Positions 9,523-19,921 of a stretch of DNA of 64,000 bases are shown one piece after another; positions within the stretch are counted from its first letter, which is position 1; every line of letters begins with the position of its first letter. The notes beneath the pieces are model-generated. The model was not told the DNA's origin. It searched no databases and saw nothing but the letters and a program-made list of their open reading frames with translations. The translations under genes were made by a program, and so were the position numbers. Source of the DNA: Didymella arachidicola (Eukaryota > Ascomycota > Dothideomycetes > Pleosporales > Didymellaceae). The stretch covers positions 248,001-312,000 of the forward strand of contig CM049986.1 in assembly GCA_016630955.3 (NCBI GenBank), in the 5' to 3' direction.

Positions 9523-11779
9523 TTACAATTGCTGGATCGCATTTGACATGGCTGCCACGAGCCGTTGATACTCTCTCAACAACTCATCAACCTCCTTCAG
9601 CTTGAAGTCTTGCGCATCTTTGGCGTCTCGGAACTTCTTGAGAGGCGGCGCTGTCTTTTTCATCTGCTCTAGTGCCGCGATGGCCTTTGCGCCTTTCTCG
9701 TCCAGTGGCGCCACTTCGTTGGTTGTTGTACGGCTCAGTGGTTCTGGAGTAGTCACAGGCGGTGTCTTGTTCTGTTCAGGTGTCGGCGATGGAACTGTTG
9801 GTGTACTGGCGCTGCTGACGGCGCGACCAAAGCGTGGGAGAACGTTCACACTTCTGAACGTGTTCAGGGGATTGAAGCTGTTACCCAGGTTGCGGAGAGA
9901 GTCGACAGCCGAAGGTGTCGTGGGCGCCGGCTCAGTCTTTGCCACTGATGGCGATGGCGTCTTCTCTTCCGCGGCCTTTGACGCAAATGCAACACGACGC
10001 GCGCTATTGCTACCGCCAGATCGTGCTGAGTCAACACTGCGATCTCGTACCTGACGTTTACCGGCGAAGAGATCACTCATTCTTGTGTTGAGGTCTTGCT
10101 TGGGTAGAAGCTCCTGACGATCATCTTCACTTGCAGCGCTGACGCTCCGATCGTCGTCATCGATATGTAGATCCCGTGTTGGGGAACTGACGAGCTCGCG
10201 CACTTCCTCCAAAGTCTTTGGCAGCGCGGGCTGTTCCACTACTGTATTGTTTGGATCTCGCTCGCGTGCTCCGCCAAAGAAGAACTTGAAGCTTGTATCG
10301 AGCGTGGTGTTGATCCTACCCAATGCCTGATCAGCAGAGTCAAGAATCGAATCACGGACAGCGTCTGAAGCTGACTCGATCCGGTTTGTCTGGGCCTGTA
10401 CCAAGTTACTAAGTCGGCGCTGGATCTTTGTTGTTGTTGGACTTGAGGGCTCCTTGTGATGGGATTTCGATGTTGGTGTTGCTGGCGTTTGCACCAGATC
10501 TGGCGCATCAGACAACCCCAACAACATGGGCGTGACCTCTGTTTTAGGTGTCGATGGTCTCGAGTTGGTTCTCTCAAGTGTGTTTCCCTCAGCACGAATT
10601 GATGACAGATCGACCGTCTCCAAGAAAGAGATGGCTGCTTCCAAGTTGACGAGGCAGTAAGCAGTCTCTCCGTCCATTCGGCTCGAGCCACGGAATCGCT
10701 GGATGAACTTCAGGTCGCTGATAGCATTGAGGTGCGCAGGCGGCAAGGTGATAAGGGCGTAGATGAGGGTCGGTAGGATCTCATCAGCAGAAGAAGTCGC
10801 GGGGAAGATCTTTGAGAGGGCCTCGACGATTGACTTGTGCGCCGCTGTTAGGTGTAATACTTTGCCAAGCGGGTATTTTTCGTGATTCATTTTCATGATA
10901 TCTTGTCGAGCAGCGGACAAGAACTCCCTGATCTCGGGCTCCTTCTCTTTGGCTTTGTTCCGTTCTTCTTCGGTCATTTCTTCTCCGGTCATCAGAAGCT
11001 CCTTCAGCCCGATACCGACCAGACTCAGGGCGGCTGTTCTTGACCTGAGCTTGTGATCCCTCTCTTCATCGTCTGTGGTCCGGTGGCGCCAGATCCTGTC
11101 ATAAACCTTCTCGCAAACAGCGCGCTCGACAGCTTCCTCCAAAGAGGCTCTCTTGGCCTCGAGCGATTTCCTGGCTTTCTTTCTGTCTGACATCTCAGAC
11201 GCACTCAGCATTTGCTGTTCTGTGTTTGGGTCGCTGCCCTTCCGTATCGAGCTCGCCCTACTCGATGGCGCTGAACCCTTATTTGCTTGCGATATGAAGG
11301 TCTCACTTGTCAGACGGGCTGAGAGTGTCGCTACATGTGTGTTGATCTTGGACGAGGCCCGTTGGTAGAAGTCTTGAAAAAGGTCCGATAGACTGTCGGC
11401 GGTAGGAGGGCTTGGGTGAACCTTGGCAGAGAGAGACTCGAGAAACCTAGTGCGGTCAGTATACATGTTCTGCCAGAAGACTAGTACGCTCATGCCTCTC
11501 CGTCAAGCTCCGAATCTCGATTGGGAGCTCCTGGAAGACGTCTGGAGCTGGTTGTGCCGGTGCGGCTTGCTCCGCTTCCTCTTCTTTCTTGATGAAGACA
11601 TCGCCATCCACACTTTCGTCCTCCTCTGGTACTATGCTATTCTTCAGTGGGTCCAACATGTCTGTCACATGCGGCCCTTGTAGCGTGCTCGCGCGGCTGC
11701 GGGACAGCGGACTCTTAGGGGCTGCGTCGAGGCGAGAGAAGGATCGAGATGGATGGAGGTTTCTAGGGCGGTCGGACAT
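9523..11779 (-). CDS. VPS9-domain Rab5-type guanine nucleotide exchange factor
   Basis: Two exons, 11496-11779 and 9523-11446, give 735 residues. Residues 1-95 are disordered and acidic. The middle (about 210-385) holds the VPS9 fold: helical bundle, DEILPTLIYALI with the conserved Asp and Tyr, then FIQRF and YCLVNLEAAISFLE, matching the D-x-x-LP...Y and Y..N..AA signatures. The C-terminal half is Ser/Thr/Pro-rich, ending in a helix with LLREYQRLVAAM. VPS9 proteins load GTP on Rab5/Vps21 at endosomes; fungal relatives are Vps9 and Muk1, and the absence of a CUE domain favours the Muk1-like group. The exon junction uses a GC-AG intron (11447-11495): this is the only join that keeps phase and yields the conserved sequence SLTE-RFLESLSAKV. 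Confidence 0.85.
11447..11495 (-). other. GC-AG intron in the VPS9 gene
   Basis: 49 nt, AG|GCATGA donor, CTGAC branch-like site just before the CACTAG acceptor. Exon 1 ends in phase 2 and exon 2 starts with the third codon base. No GT donor nearby restores both phase and the conserved peptide. Confidence 0.7.
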
Positions 11780-12301
11780 GTTGGCTATATACCGAGAAAG
11801 GTCAGGTCACAACAGATGTCGCGTGCCCAGCATCGGGGTTGCGGTGCTGCTGAAACCGAATGTCGAGCTCGAGCCCTGCGCAACTGGGCAACGTCATGCG
11901 GATACGCGGCTGAACCGGCGAAGACTTGTGACAATGAGGTGGATAGCTCTCGGATCACGTGGTAGCTAGCAAGCTGTTCTTAGAAGGAGTTGATCCTCTG
12001 AATTGCCCTGCCCGCACCAGAAATGAGCCAGAAATGAACGCGTGTCTGTGCTCTTGGATTGCGGTATCGATGCGGAGATGGTCGACATGGGCCTGCTATC
12101 TGCGGCTAGGCTGCGTTCAGGAAGGCTCAACCGCGGCTGCGTCCATCGAGAATGGGGCAGGAGCCACCGCATGATCAGTGCATCGGCGGCGAGACCATGG
12201 GGTGCTCGTGAACGTCATGGCGCGCTACCATGAGTCCATGACCGCTCTCTTGAGCAGCAACAACTCAGGCCTCCAGAACAATATCCTCGAATACACCCAA
12301 C
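11780..12301. promoter_or_regulatory. Divergent intergenic region between the VPS9 gene and ATG15
   Basis: About 520 bp between two divergent start codons. Only short frames without motifs. It presumably holds both promoters; no specific box could be named. Confidence 0.45.
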
Positions 12302-14191
12302 ATGCGACGACGACCTTTATGCAGCTCTGCGTCACGTGTGACAGCTTCTCTACTGCTGTCCTTCCTGGCCATTAGCAGCGCGGCGGAGGTGCCTCTGTTG
12401 CCGCTTCCGCCGACAGCGCCCCATGTTCACAATACCGAGAAGGCCTTCTCCCTCCGCCACATATACCACCATGGCACCTACAAGTATCCCGAGCTACACC
12501 GACGACTCGATGTCCCCGAGAAGGCCGCAGTGTACATGGTCGAGACCGAGGATGCAGCCAATCGGGAACCGGTGCCTGCCCTGCGTGCCAAGTCGGAGAT
12601 GATGAGCATCGAGAGGATGGTTCACAGGGACAGGGACACCATCGACGGCATACTCAACTACGGACGGATGAGGGGGAAGGCAGTGCAGCTGGCTGCCGAA
12701 GACTGGACCATCGACGACCTTCCCGGGCCAAATGTCACCGACAAAGAGACGGTTCTCAGTTTTGCACGCATGGCGTCGAACGCCTACATCCTGGAGCCTA
12801 ATACCGGAGAATGGGAAGATGTTGGGGGAGGCTTTAATTACACTGAAGATTTTGGCTGGGAGGCAGATGGTCTGCGTGGGCACATCTTCGCCGATACAGA
12901 GAACTCGACGGTCGTTATAGGGCTGAAGGGCACATCACCTGCCATGTTCGACGGCTCCGAGACAACCACGAACGACAAAATCAACGACAATCTTTTCTTC
13001 AGCTGTTGCTGTGGTCAGGGCGGTCAGTACCTCTGGCGCCAGGTTTGCGACTGCCAAGCCGCAGCATATACCTGCAACTCGACATGTCTGGTCACTGCAC
13101 TGCGGGAGAAGAATCGTTACTACTATGCGGCCCAGAATCTGTATCACAACGTCACCGAGCTGTACCCGAATGCCGAGGTATGGTTTGCCGGACACTCTCT
13201 CGGCGGCGCTGTCTCGTCGTTCCTGTCCCTCACCTACGGTCATCCGACAGTCACTTTTGAGGCAGTCCCAGAAGCCATGCCCGCGGCTAGACTTGGGCTA
13301 CCAACGCCTCCTGGCCACCAAATCGGATCGATGCAGCAACGCAAGATGACTGGTGGGTATCACTTTGGTCATACAGCTGATCCGATCTTCATGGGTCAGT
13401 GCAATACGGCCACCAGCGTGTGTACGATAGGTGGCTACGCCCTGCAAAGTGTGTGTCACACTGGCAAGAAGTGCACATATGATACGGTCAAGGATTTTGG
13501 ATGGCGCGTGGGCATTGGTACACACAAGATTGCTGAAGTCATTCGCGACGTGATATTAAAGTACGACCAGCCTGCCAAGTGTGAGCCGTACGTCGATTGC
13601 ACTGACTGCTTCCCCTGGGAGTACTTTGAGAGCAACGGCACAGAGACGACTTCCTCCTCATCTTCGAAGGCTAAGCCGACGTCGAGCTCAACGCTTATCC
13701 GCAGTTCCCGTACACGCACCGAAACTTGCAAGACACCAGGATGGTGGGGTTGTCTTGACGAGTCAACGACTGGTAGTGCGACAACTACAATCAAGACCAC
13801 CTCGACTTCGTCGACTTCAACCTGCAAAACACCCGGGTGGTTCGGCTGCAAGGACAAGGATCCTGAAGAGGAGACTTCCACTATTACGACAACGGTAGCT
13901 AGTCCTGCGCCAGCTCCTTCGGCCACGACTACGTTCCATTCTCCTACTTCGTCTGTGTCAACTTCATCGTGCAGATATCCAGGATGGTTCGGCGGCTGCT
14001 TAGACGGCGATGATCCACCAGGCCACTCGCGCAGCTCGCGCAGCTCGCGCAAGTCAACCATACCAACGCCTACTGCGACAGCGACCACATGTACCGACGA
14101 AGGCTGGTTCGGTCTTATTTGTTATGACACAACCAAGACCAAGAAGAAGACATCTATGAAAGGGTCGATCACTGAGAGATTGGAAATGTAG
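12302..14191 (+). CDS. ATG15: ATG15, vacuolar autophagic-body lipase
   Basis: Intronless, 629 residues. An N-terminal signal-anchor (about 11-27) suits the type II membrane topology of Atg15, which reaches the vacuole through the multivesicular-body route. The class-3 lipase core carries the nucleophile elbow GHSLGG with Ser299, plus the family blocks IGLKGTSPAM, FFSCCCGQGG and GYHFGHTADPIFMGQC, and several N-glycosylation sites. Known function: hydrolysis of membrane phospholipids of autophagic bodies. From about residue 455 the protein has a long Ser/Thr-rich tail with four copies of a Cys-PGW(F/W)G-Cys unit at about 13727, 13823, 13970 and 14090. The tail is longer than in yeast Atg15 (520 residues) but typical of filamentous ascomycetes. 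Confidence 0.95.
   Translation: MRRRPLCSSASRVTASLLLSFLAISSAAEVPLLPLPPTAPHVHNTEKAFSLRHIYHHGTYKYPELHRRLDVPEKAAVYMVETEDAANREPVPALRAKSEMMSIERMVHRDRDTIDGILNYGRMRGKAVQLAAEDWTIDDLPGPNVTDKETVLSFARMASNAYILEPNTGEWEDVGGGFNYTEDFGWEADGLRGHIFADTENSTVVIGLKGTSPAMFDGSETTTNDKINDNLFFSCCCGQGGQYLWRQVCDCQAAAYTCNSTCLVTALREKNRYYYAAQNLYHNVTELYPNAEVWFAGHSLGGAVSSFLSLTYGHPTVTFEAVPEAMPAARLGLPTPPGHQIGSMQQRKMTGGYHFGHTADPIFMGQCNTATSVCTIGGYALQSVCHTGKKCTYDTVKDFGWRVGIGTHKIAEVIRDVILKYDQPAKCEPYVDCTDCFPWEYFESNGTETTSSSSSKAKPTSSSTLIRSSRTRTETCKTPGWWGCLDESTTGSATTTIKTTSTSSTSTCKTPGWFGCKDKDPEEETSTITTTVASPAPAPSATTTFHSPTSSVSTSSCRYPGWFGGCLDGDDPPGHSRSSRSSRKSTIPTPTATATTCTDEGWFGLICYDTTKTKKKTSMKGSITERLEM
13727..14130 (+). repeat. Four C-x-x-PGW(F/W)G-C units in the ATG15 tail
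   Basis: Units CKTPGWWGC, CKTPGWFGC, CRYPGWFGGC and CTDEGWFGLIC are separated by Ser/Thr-rich spacers of about 30-45 residues. The fourth has lost the proline. This looks like repeated duplication of a small disulphide-closed Trp motif. Confidence 0.8.
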
Positions 14192-14591
14192 ACCAGCATT
14201 GAGCCGGCTGCTTTTGCCAGAGATTGATGAGCGTTATTTGGGATTACAGCATGGAGTAGTTATGAGCATTCTATTCGGGCGTTTATGAGGCGTATGCGTT
14301 ACACGGCTGGGAATATACCACGCATCGAGGGAAGTTCGTTTTCGACACGAATGCAAGCATCTTTTATACACACCAACGTGTGCATGTCACCCAAAGTGCT
14401 TCAATGCTGCCTATCCGACGCTGGCTCAGCGTCAGGTTGTCCAAACCTCTCTAGCTGACTTCTCCTTTGACCGCTGCACTCTGGCAGTACGATCACCGCT
14501 CCCCGATCCGAACGACCTCATCAAACTCCGCATACAAACCTCCGCAAACCAGTCGGATGTCAGCACATATGTCTCCACTCCCCATATCTCA

Positions 14592-17500
14592 TCACCAGTA
14601 AGCGTTAGGATCTAACAGCAGTCAGTCTCACTCTCCACTCCTCAGCACCACAACTCAACTTACCAATCTTCCACTGCGCACAATTACTATCCACAGTCCC
14701 GCCCTGCTTATGCTCAGTACTACTCTGATCGCACTCATCCACCGCCCGCCTCAGTACCCTGCCACACTCTTGATTCGCCCCGCTCCCCTCCATCGTCCAC
14801 TTGCACCCATTAATCGCCGTCACAGAAATATAAATATGCACAAAACACCCCAGCTCCCCCATACAATGCGCTCCAAACCCATCCCCGTTCGATAGCGTCC
14901 GCTGCGTGTCCGGTCGCGATGCGTCGAGGACCGTGCCGGCGTAGTAGTCGCAGAAGGATTTTATCGCGTCGATCATCATGCCGCGCGTCACCAGCGCGCC
15001 GCTGTTATAGCACTTTTTGTTCTCGGTGGAGGGGTTGGGTTTCGGCGGTGCCGGGGGCGGGGAGGGTGACGGTGTTGGTGCTGTGGGTTTCGGTGCGATG
15101 CTCGTTGTTGATGTCGTGGGGCGGTATGTAGGCAGCGGCAAGCCCATTTCTATCGCGCACGCCTGGTCGTCTTCTTCCTGCTCCTCGTCCTGGGGGTCGT
15201 CGCCCTTGGGGTCCGAGGGTCTTGGCGGAGGGGGGACGGGCTTTCCGGATGGTTTTGGGTCGGGTTTGGGGTTTGGGGTGGGTTTCTTGGGGGGGTTGGG
15301 GTTCTTAGGGTCGGGGAAGTCGATGCCCCCGTCTGTGCAGTCGAGTAGGCAGGGGTGGTTGCAGAAGATTAGACAGGGTTTTCCGCATTTGGACTTGCAG
15401 ATGGGGCCTGGTTTGCCGGGCTTCCAGGTAGGTCGTGGGAAGATGATGGCAGCGATTGGGTCTGTGGACGACTTCGTTGTCGTAGTAGGCTTCGAGTCGC
15501 TCGGTGGGGTGTATGAGTAGGGGTAGGGTGGAGGGGTGATTGTTCTGGTCACTGGTGGATGACTTACACCCGGGGTAGTCAGCGGGTTCGGGTCGTTTGT
15601 AATGGTGAACGGAGGAGGCTTGATACTTGGGGTGATCGAGATGGTAGACCACACATCGACACCAGTGCCAGTCCTGGTATCCGTGATGGTTACTGCCCAC
15701 ACTTCTATCTCCGTTGTCGTCACAGGCGGGATCGTAAGTGTGGTGGTCTGCACAATGGACGTCCATCCGGTGGGCTCTGACCACGCGACGTCAAGGCTGG
15801 TGACGTAAGGCGGAAAGCTGATCGTAGTCTTTGTAGAGAGTTGGAGTGGTGGGAGGATAAGGGTACAGGGCGCGATACAATTGACCACCGGATCAGGCTT
15901 GTCGTAGATCGAAGGGTCAATGTACACCACGCTGCCGCCACCACCGTTCTGGCCACCTCCTGGACTGTTGGGATCATCAGATCCTCCGCCGTCAGGAACG
16001 TCTCCACTTCCAGACCCGGAGTAGAAGTCGACAGACCAGATCATAGTGCCTCCAAAGCAGTGCTGATTGGCCCACTGCTTCTTCATCGCGATCGTTTCCA
16101 TGTTGTCATAGCCTATCCACTGGTTGCCCCACTTCAACTCCATCATCATGTCTGTCTCGAGAAGGGTCGGCTTGACTCCCAGTTGGGGAATGATCTGGTT
16201 CTCGATCTCTTGGAGAGACATGACACCGCCGAAGTTAGTGCAAGGGCCCGGGCGGCTGGTACCTGACCATGCACAGCCCACCCCATTACAGTTCTGATCC
16301 GCCACGGTATAACCTCGCGCATAGTATGCGAGGCCTAGATTGAGCTTTGCCGGATTCACTTGTTCGTAAGCCAAGGGGAGTGTCCAGTTGGCGATCTCTG
16401 GAATGTTGGTGTGGCCGAGGACCACCTTCCCGATTTGCAATACTTGAGCATCCCAAGGACCGTGCAGATCGTAGGACATGACACCGAACCAATCGACATA
16501 AGGTTCCATTTCTTTCAGTTTGAACTTTGAGATCATTAGATCGGCCTAGTCGCAGATATGGTGAACTTACCCAGCGCATGTACCAGTAAGCCGAAGGAAT
16601 GGCCATGCTGATTCCGAATTGTGTGCCGAAAGAAGCCCTCATCTCTTTGACCAAGGCAACATAGTTGTCTGTATCTTCTTTGATGCCGCCTCGGTCTGGT
16701 GCTCCTGGGCTGCGTTATGTGAGTACTTATTATCTTGGGCATTCTGTCAGTGGAGAACACTTACTATTCCCAGTCGATGTCGACGCCTTGAAAGCCATAC
16801 TTTGTTAGGAAAGCTTTCAGCGACGTAATAAATCGTGCACGACGAGCAGCAGTACGGGCCAGGTTACTGAATGTGGTCCTGGTCGGACCAGGGTCATTGA
16901 AGTCCCAACCACCAATGGCAATCCACGTCTGCAGCGTAGAGGACTTCAGCGCTGTGAACTCTTTGTAAAGTTCTGGGTCTGCTGAGTTAGCTGGCAACAC
17001 GTCGAAGGTGTTGGGGTCAATAGTTGCGAATGCGAAATTCAGGTGAGTAAGTCCCTTTGTGTTGATGTCCTTGGGCGAGATGCGATTGCACTGCCTATCA
17101 CGGACGTTTCCGCCCTCTGCGATCTGTCAGCGGTGATCTCATATATTCGAATAGGGGGTATGAAACTTACGGTAGTATCCGATGCTGCGTCCTGCAGAGG
17201 TTGCTCCGCCGCAGGTTGGAGCCGCTTTGACTTCACAGCTCCCCATACCAGTCTGGCAAGGTTGGGTCGGTCCATTTCCGAGGCAAAATTCGGTTTCGAC
17301 CTAGCCCAGATTAGCAGATTACAGTCGTATGGAGCCGCAGTACTTACACCGCAATACCCGTAGAAGCTGCAACAAACATTCAGCGGACACTTAGCGTTGC
17401 CACTCTCACTGTCCTTGCCACAAAAGGCCTTTGCATCGCCTACCAAGCTTTAGTCAAGCCGTAATGTGATTTGAAGGACACTTACAATTCGACTGGCAGC

Positions 17501-19214
17501 CGTCTCCACAGTTGTCTTTTCCAAAACCGCATCTCCCACTTTTGTTGCAACAACTACCGTCTGGACAAGGTGTCGATGCATCGCATTGTCGTTTCTGAGA
17601 TTGGCGTTTGGTCATTCCTTTCATCTCCGGCAGCGGTGCGATATCGAGGAAGCCAGGACTAGTGTCCGAGATACCGAAGACTCTCCGGCCGGTGAGCAGC
17701 TCGGTGACTTGGTCTTGGAAAACAACATCCCGCGTCTTGAGAGTGGTGTTTGCTGGTCCGGTCTCGTTGGGCAGTATGGTAGCATTGCTGGACTCGAGCA
17801 CCCGCATGATGTACGTTGAGCCATCCTCAACACCGGTCTGATCGTTGATGAAGTCACGAGCTATTTCAATGATGGGCAGGGGTGGAGGTCTCGGTAGCGT
17901 TTCGAAGTTCTGCTGCGCTGAAGGCTTCGACTCCCCTTCTGGTCGTTCCTGCGGCGCCTCTCCGCTATCCTGGCGTCTTTTCAGTTGCAATGCCCTTTTT
18001 CGGATCTTCGTAGACTATAGTAGTCAGTACGCAGTCGTGTTCAAGTGATATGCTATTGACACTCACTTCCTCGTCACTCAATCTAGTATATGTCCTGATG
18101 GTTCCGTTGTCATAGAAACCCTCATGAACCCGGTAGATCGCGGTTGGATGAGGTTCGTGATCGAGCTCTCTTCTTAGCCATACATTCACGTTATTCGTCT
18201 GCGGATCAGCATTCCACTCAATTGCCGTAGCCGCATCGCCCCGATCTGGATTGAAGACGGTCTTGAAACGGAATCGGTAGACGCCGTTTGCCAGATCGGC
18301 TCTGTTGACATCCGCTACCCGCAAGCGGAGGGTGCTTTGAGCATCGGATTGGAAGTTTTGTTCAGAACGGACATAAGCGACTGGTGGTACTACTGTTGCG
18401 CATGTCTGGGCAAAAGGGGCACAGTAGTCCCTCGCTCCTGCTCCACCTTCAACGGTACTGTTCGGTTGTCAGTCCCCAAATCCAACAAGCAGAGACAGTG
18501 CTTACGTTGCCATTGGCCATTCATCGCATGTCCATATCTATGAGGAAAAAATCAGTGTAAAGTTCTTGCTGAACAATATTCGTTGTTCTAAGATTTGCAT
18601 AAGCTTGTCTGAGGTGACAGAACTGCGACTTACCATACCAGCAGGCTGACCAGCCGCGTCTGCAATCGTGTTATAGCCAGGATCGCCCATCCGTCTGTTC
18701 TGTCGGGATGGTCCATGAGGACGAGCTGGGAAAGACCCTTGGTTCAGACTGGCTCCTTTGGGAACAGTGTGCGGCTGAGCTGGAGCAGTCTCTGGACAAG
18801 GGTGATTTCTGGCCCAATTGCGTGGACAAGCGTAGTTATCTCTTCTCGTGTTCTTCCTCGTTTCATCGGTGTCAAAATGCAATGTGATGGGACCTCCGAC
18901 GAGCTGACCGAGGCCGCCTCCGGGTTGAGGTGTTAGAGCATTTCTTCTGTTGACATTCGTGCAGATAGCTGGCATCTTTGCACAGTTGTAAATGAGTGTT
19001 GGAATTCCTTGAGGACTTTCCTGTCCGCTTGTATAAGCTACAATGCTCGACACTTATGAGTCTGCAGTCTTACCTCCACCTGCGTTGCTTGATAGGTATC
19101 AACGCCATTGACTTGCGAGACAGGACCCCATTGCCCTGACACTAGGGTGATATAGAACTGTATAAGCCAAACAAGAAATAGTAATGTATGTCTTTTTGGA
19201 AAAAGGACCGCCAT
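14592..19214 (-). CDS. Secreted NucA/NucB-like DNase domain fused to hevein modules and GH18 chitinase (killer-toxin-like)
   Basis: Eleven exons: 19074-19214, 18634-19020, 18506-18537, 18067-18457, 17486-18014, 17348-17439, 17171-17300, 16765-17116, 16571-16709, 14664-16524, 14592-14611. All junctions keep phase; 4074 nt gives 1357 residues. The start is chosen because MAVLFPKRHTLLFLVW... is a clear signal peptide (cleavage after about residue 26). Residues about 40-250 match the NucA/NucB fold: a Cys-rich part, then CDEWPMAT (180-187) and VEGGAGA (189-195), close to the active-site block of Bacillus NucB. Dibasic sites follow (RKR, KRR near 320-335; TKR, QKR near 450). Two hevein-type Cys modules cover about 455-565. 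GH18 runs from about 567 to 890: GYYQGGNVRDRQCN, IAIGGW, catalytic DIDWE (680-684), MSYDLHGPWD. A Pro/Thr linker with a Cys cluster leads to the C-terminal domain ending WKIDPNAYW. Known: GH18 cleaves chitin, NucA/NucB cleaves DNA. Inferred: a secreted antagonistic toxin. Confidence 0.85.
17580..18014 (-). other. Linker with clustered dibasic (Kex2-like) sites between the DNase-like and chitin-binding parts
   Basis: At the start of exon 5 lie RKR and LKRR, and at its end TKRQSQKRQC, the last KR being immediately before the first hevein cysteine. Lys-Arg in secreted fungal proteins is the usual Kex2 cleavage signal. The segment between is a low-complexity stretch followed by a small region with two N-glycosylation sites. 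Confidence 0.6.
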
Positions 19215-19921
19215 GGCTGAGACTTCAGAGTGTCTCCAGTGGAAGCCCTGTGACTTACAAATGATGCTTGAGGTGCCAGTCGACGACTTAGAGGGAGTCC
19301 GTTGAGCGTATATGCGCCGCGTGCCTCTTGGCTACCGGAGCCGTTGACGTGCACCCGGCCGCCTGTCCTCGTGCACTGAAACCCAGTCACCATGGGTGGC
19401 AACGTTAGAGGTGTTGATCAGCCCATCGCCACCATCTCAATCCCTATCAAGGCGTGGGTCATCAGGATTGTGACATTCGGACGCAACACAGATTAGGTTT
19501 AGACAACGGGATATTTCTGGAAAATTGAGTGAGCGGCTGTGTCCAAGCCAGGTATTTCTGCAGGGTAAAATGACATGAACCGTGCCCGCTTACATTTCAA
19601 TTTATCATGCAGCATCGCATAGCCTGCTATAGACATTGACAGTGATCTAGCAAGCTTGTGACCTCGCTGATGGTGTCCTTCATTCCGTCAATCATGTAGT
19701 GCGCTCGACACGGCTGGATTGATCGACAAAAGATCTTCACGAGGCCCCCTACAGTTCCCGTATGTGACTTGAGGAGTCTTGGGTGCAATTTTGGCCCTGT
19801 CGGTCATGCACCGCTGACGCTTTCTGAATATCCGATCATTCACCCCTTCTACAAACCTTCAACACCTGGAGAAGTCGTACTCTGACTTGCGCAGACATAG
19901 CACTCTCAATAGTGGATCAAT
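19215..19921. promoter_or_regulatory. Divergent promoter region of the chitinase fusion and the LysM-hevein gene
   Basis: About 700 bp between the two ATGs. A minus-strand frame beginning at 19402 overlaps it but is better explained as 5' leader, because the true signal peptide starts at 19214. No regulator site was identified with confidence. Confidence 0.5.

Noticed and set aside
14605..14663. Stop at 14605 as the end of the chitinase
   Set aside because: Reading through gives an unrelated tail. A GT-AG intron at 14612-14663 restores the conserved ending IDPN and the phase.
19142..19402. Minus-strand frame that looks like an upstream first exon of the chitinase fusion
   Set aside because: The ATG at 19214 inside it, in another frame, gives a clear signal peptide reading straight into the mature protein, so no upstream exon is needed.
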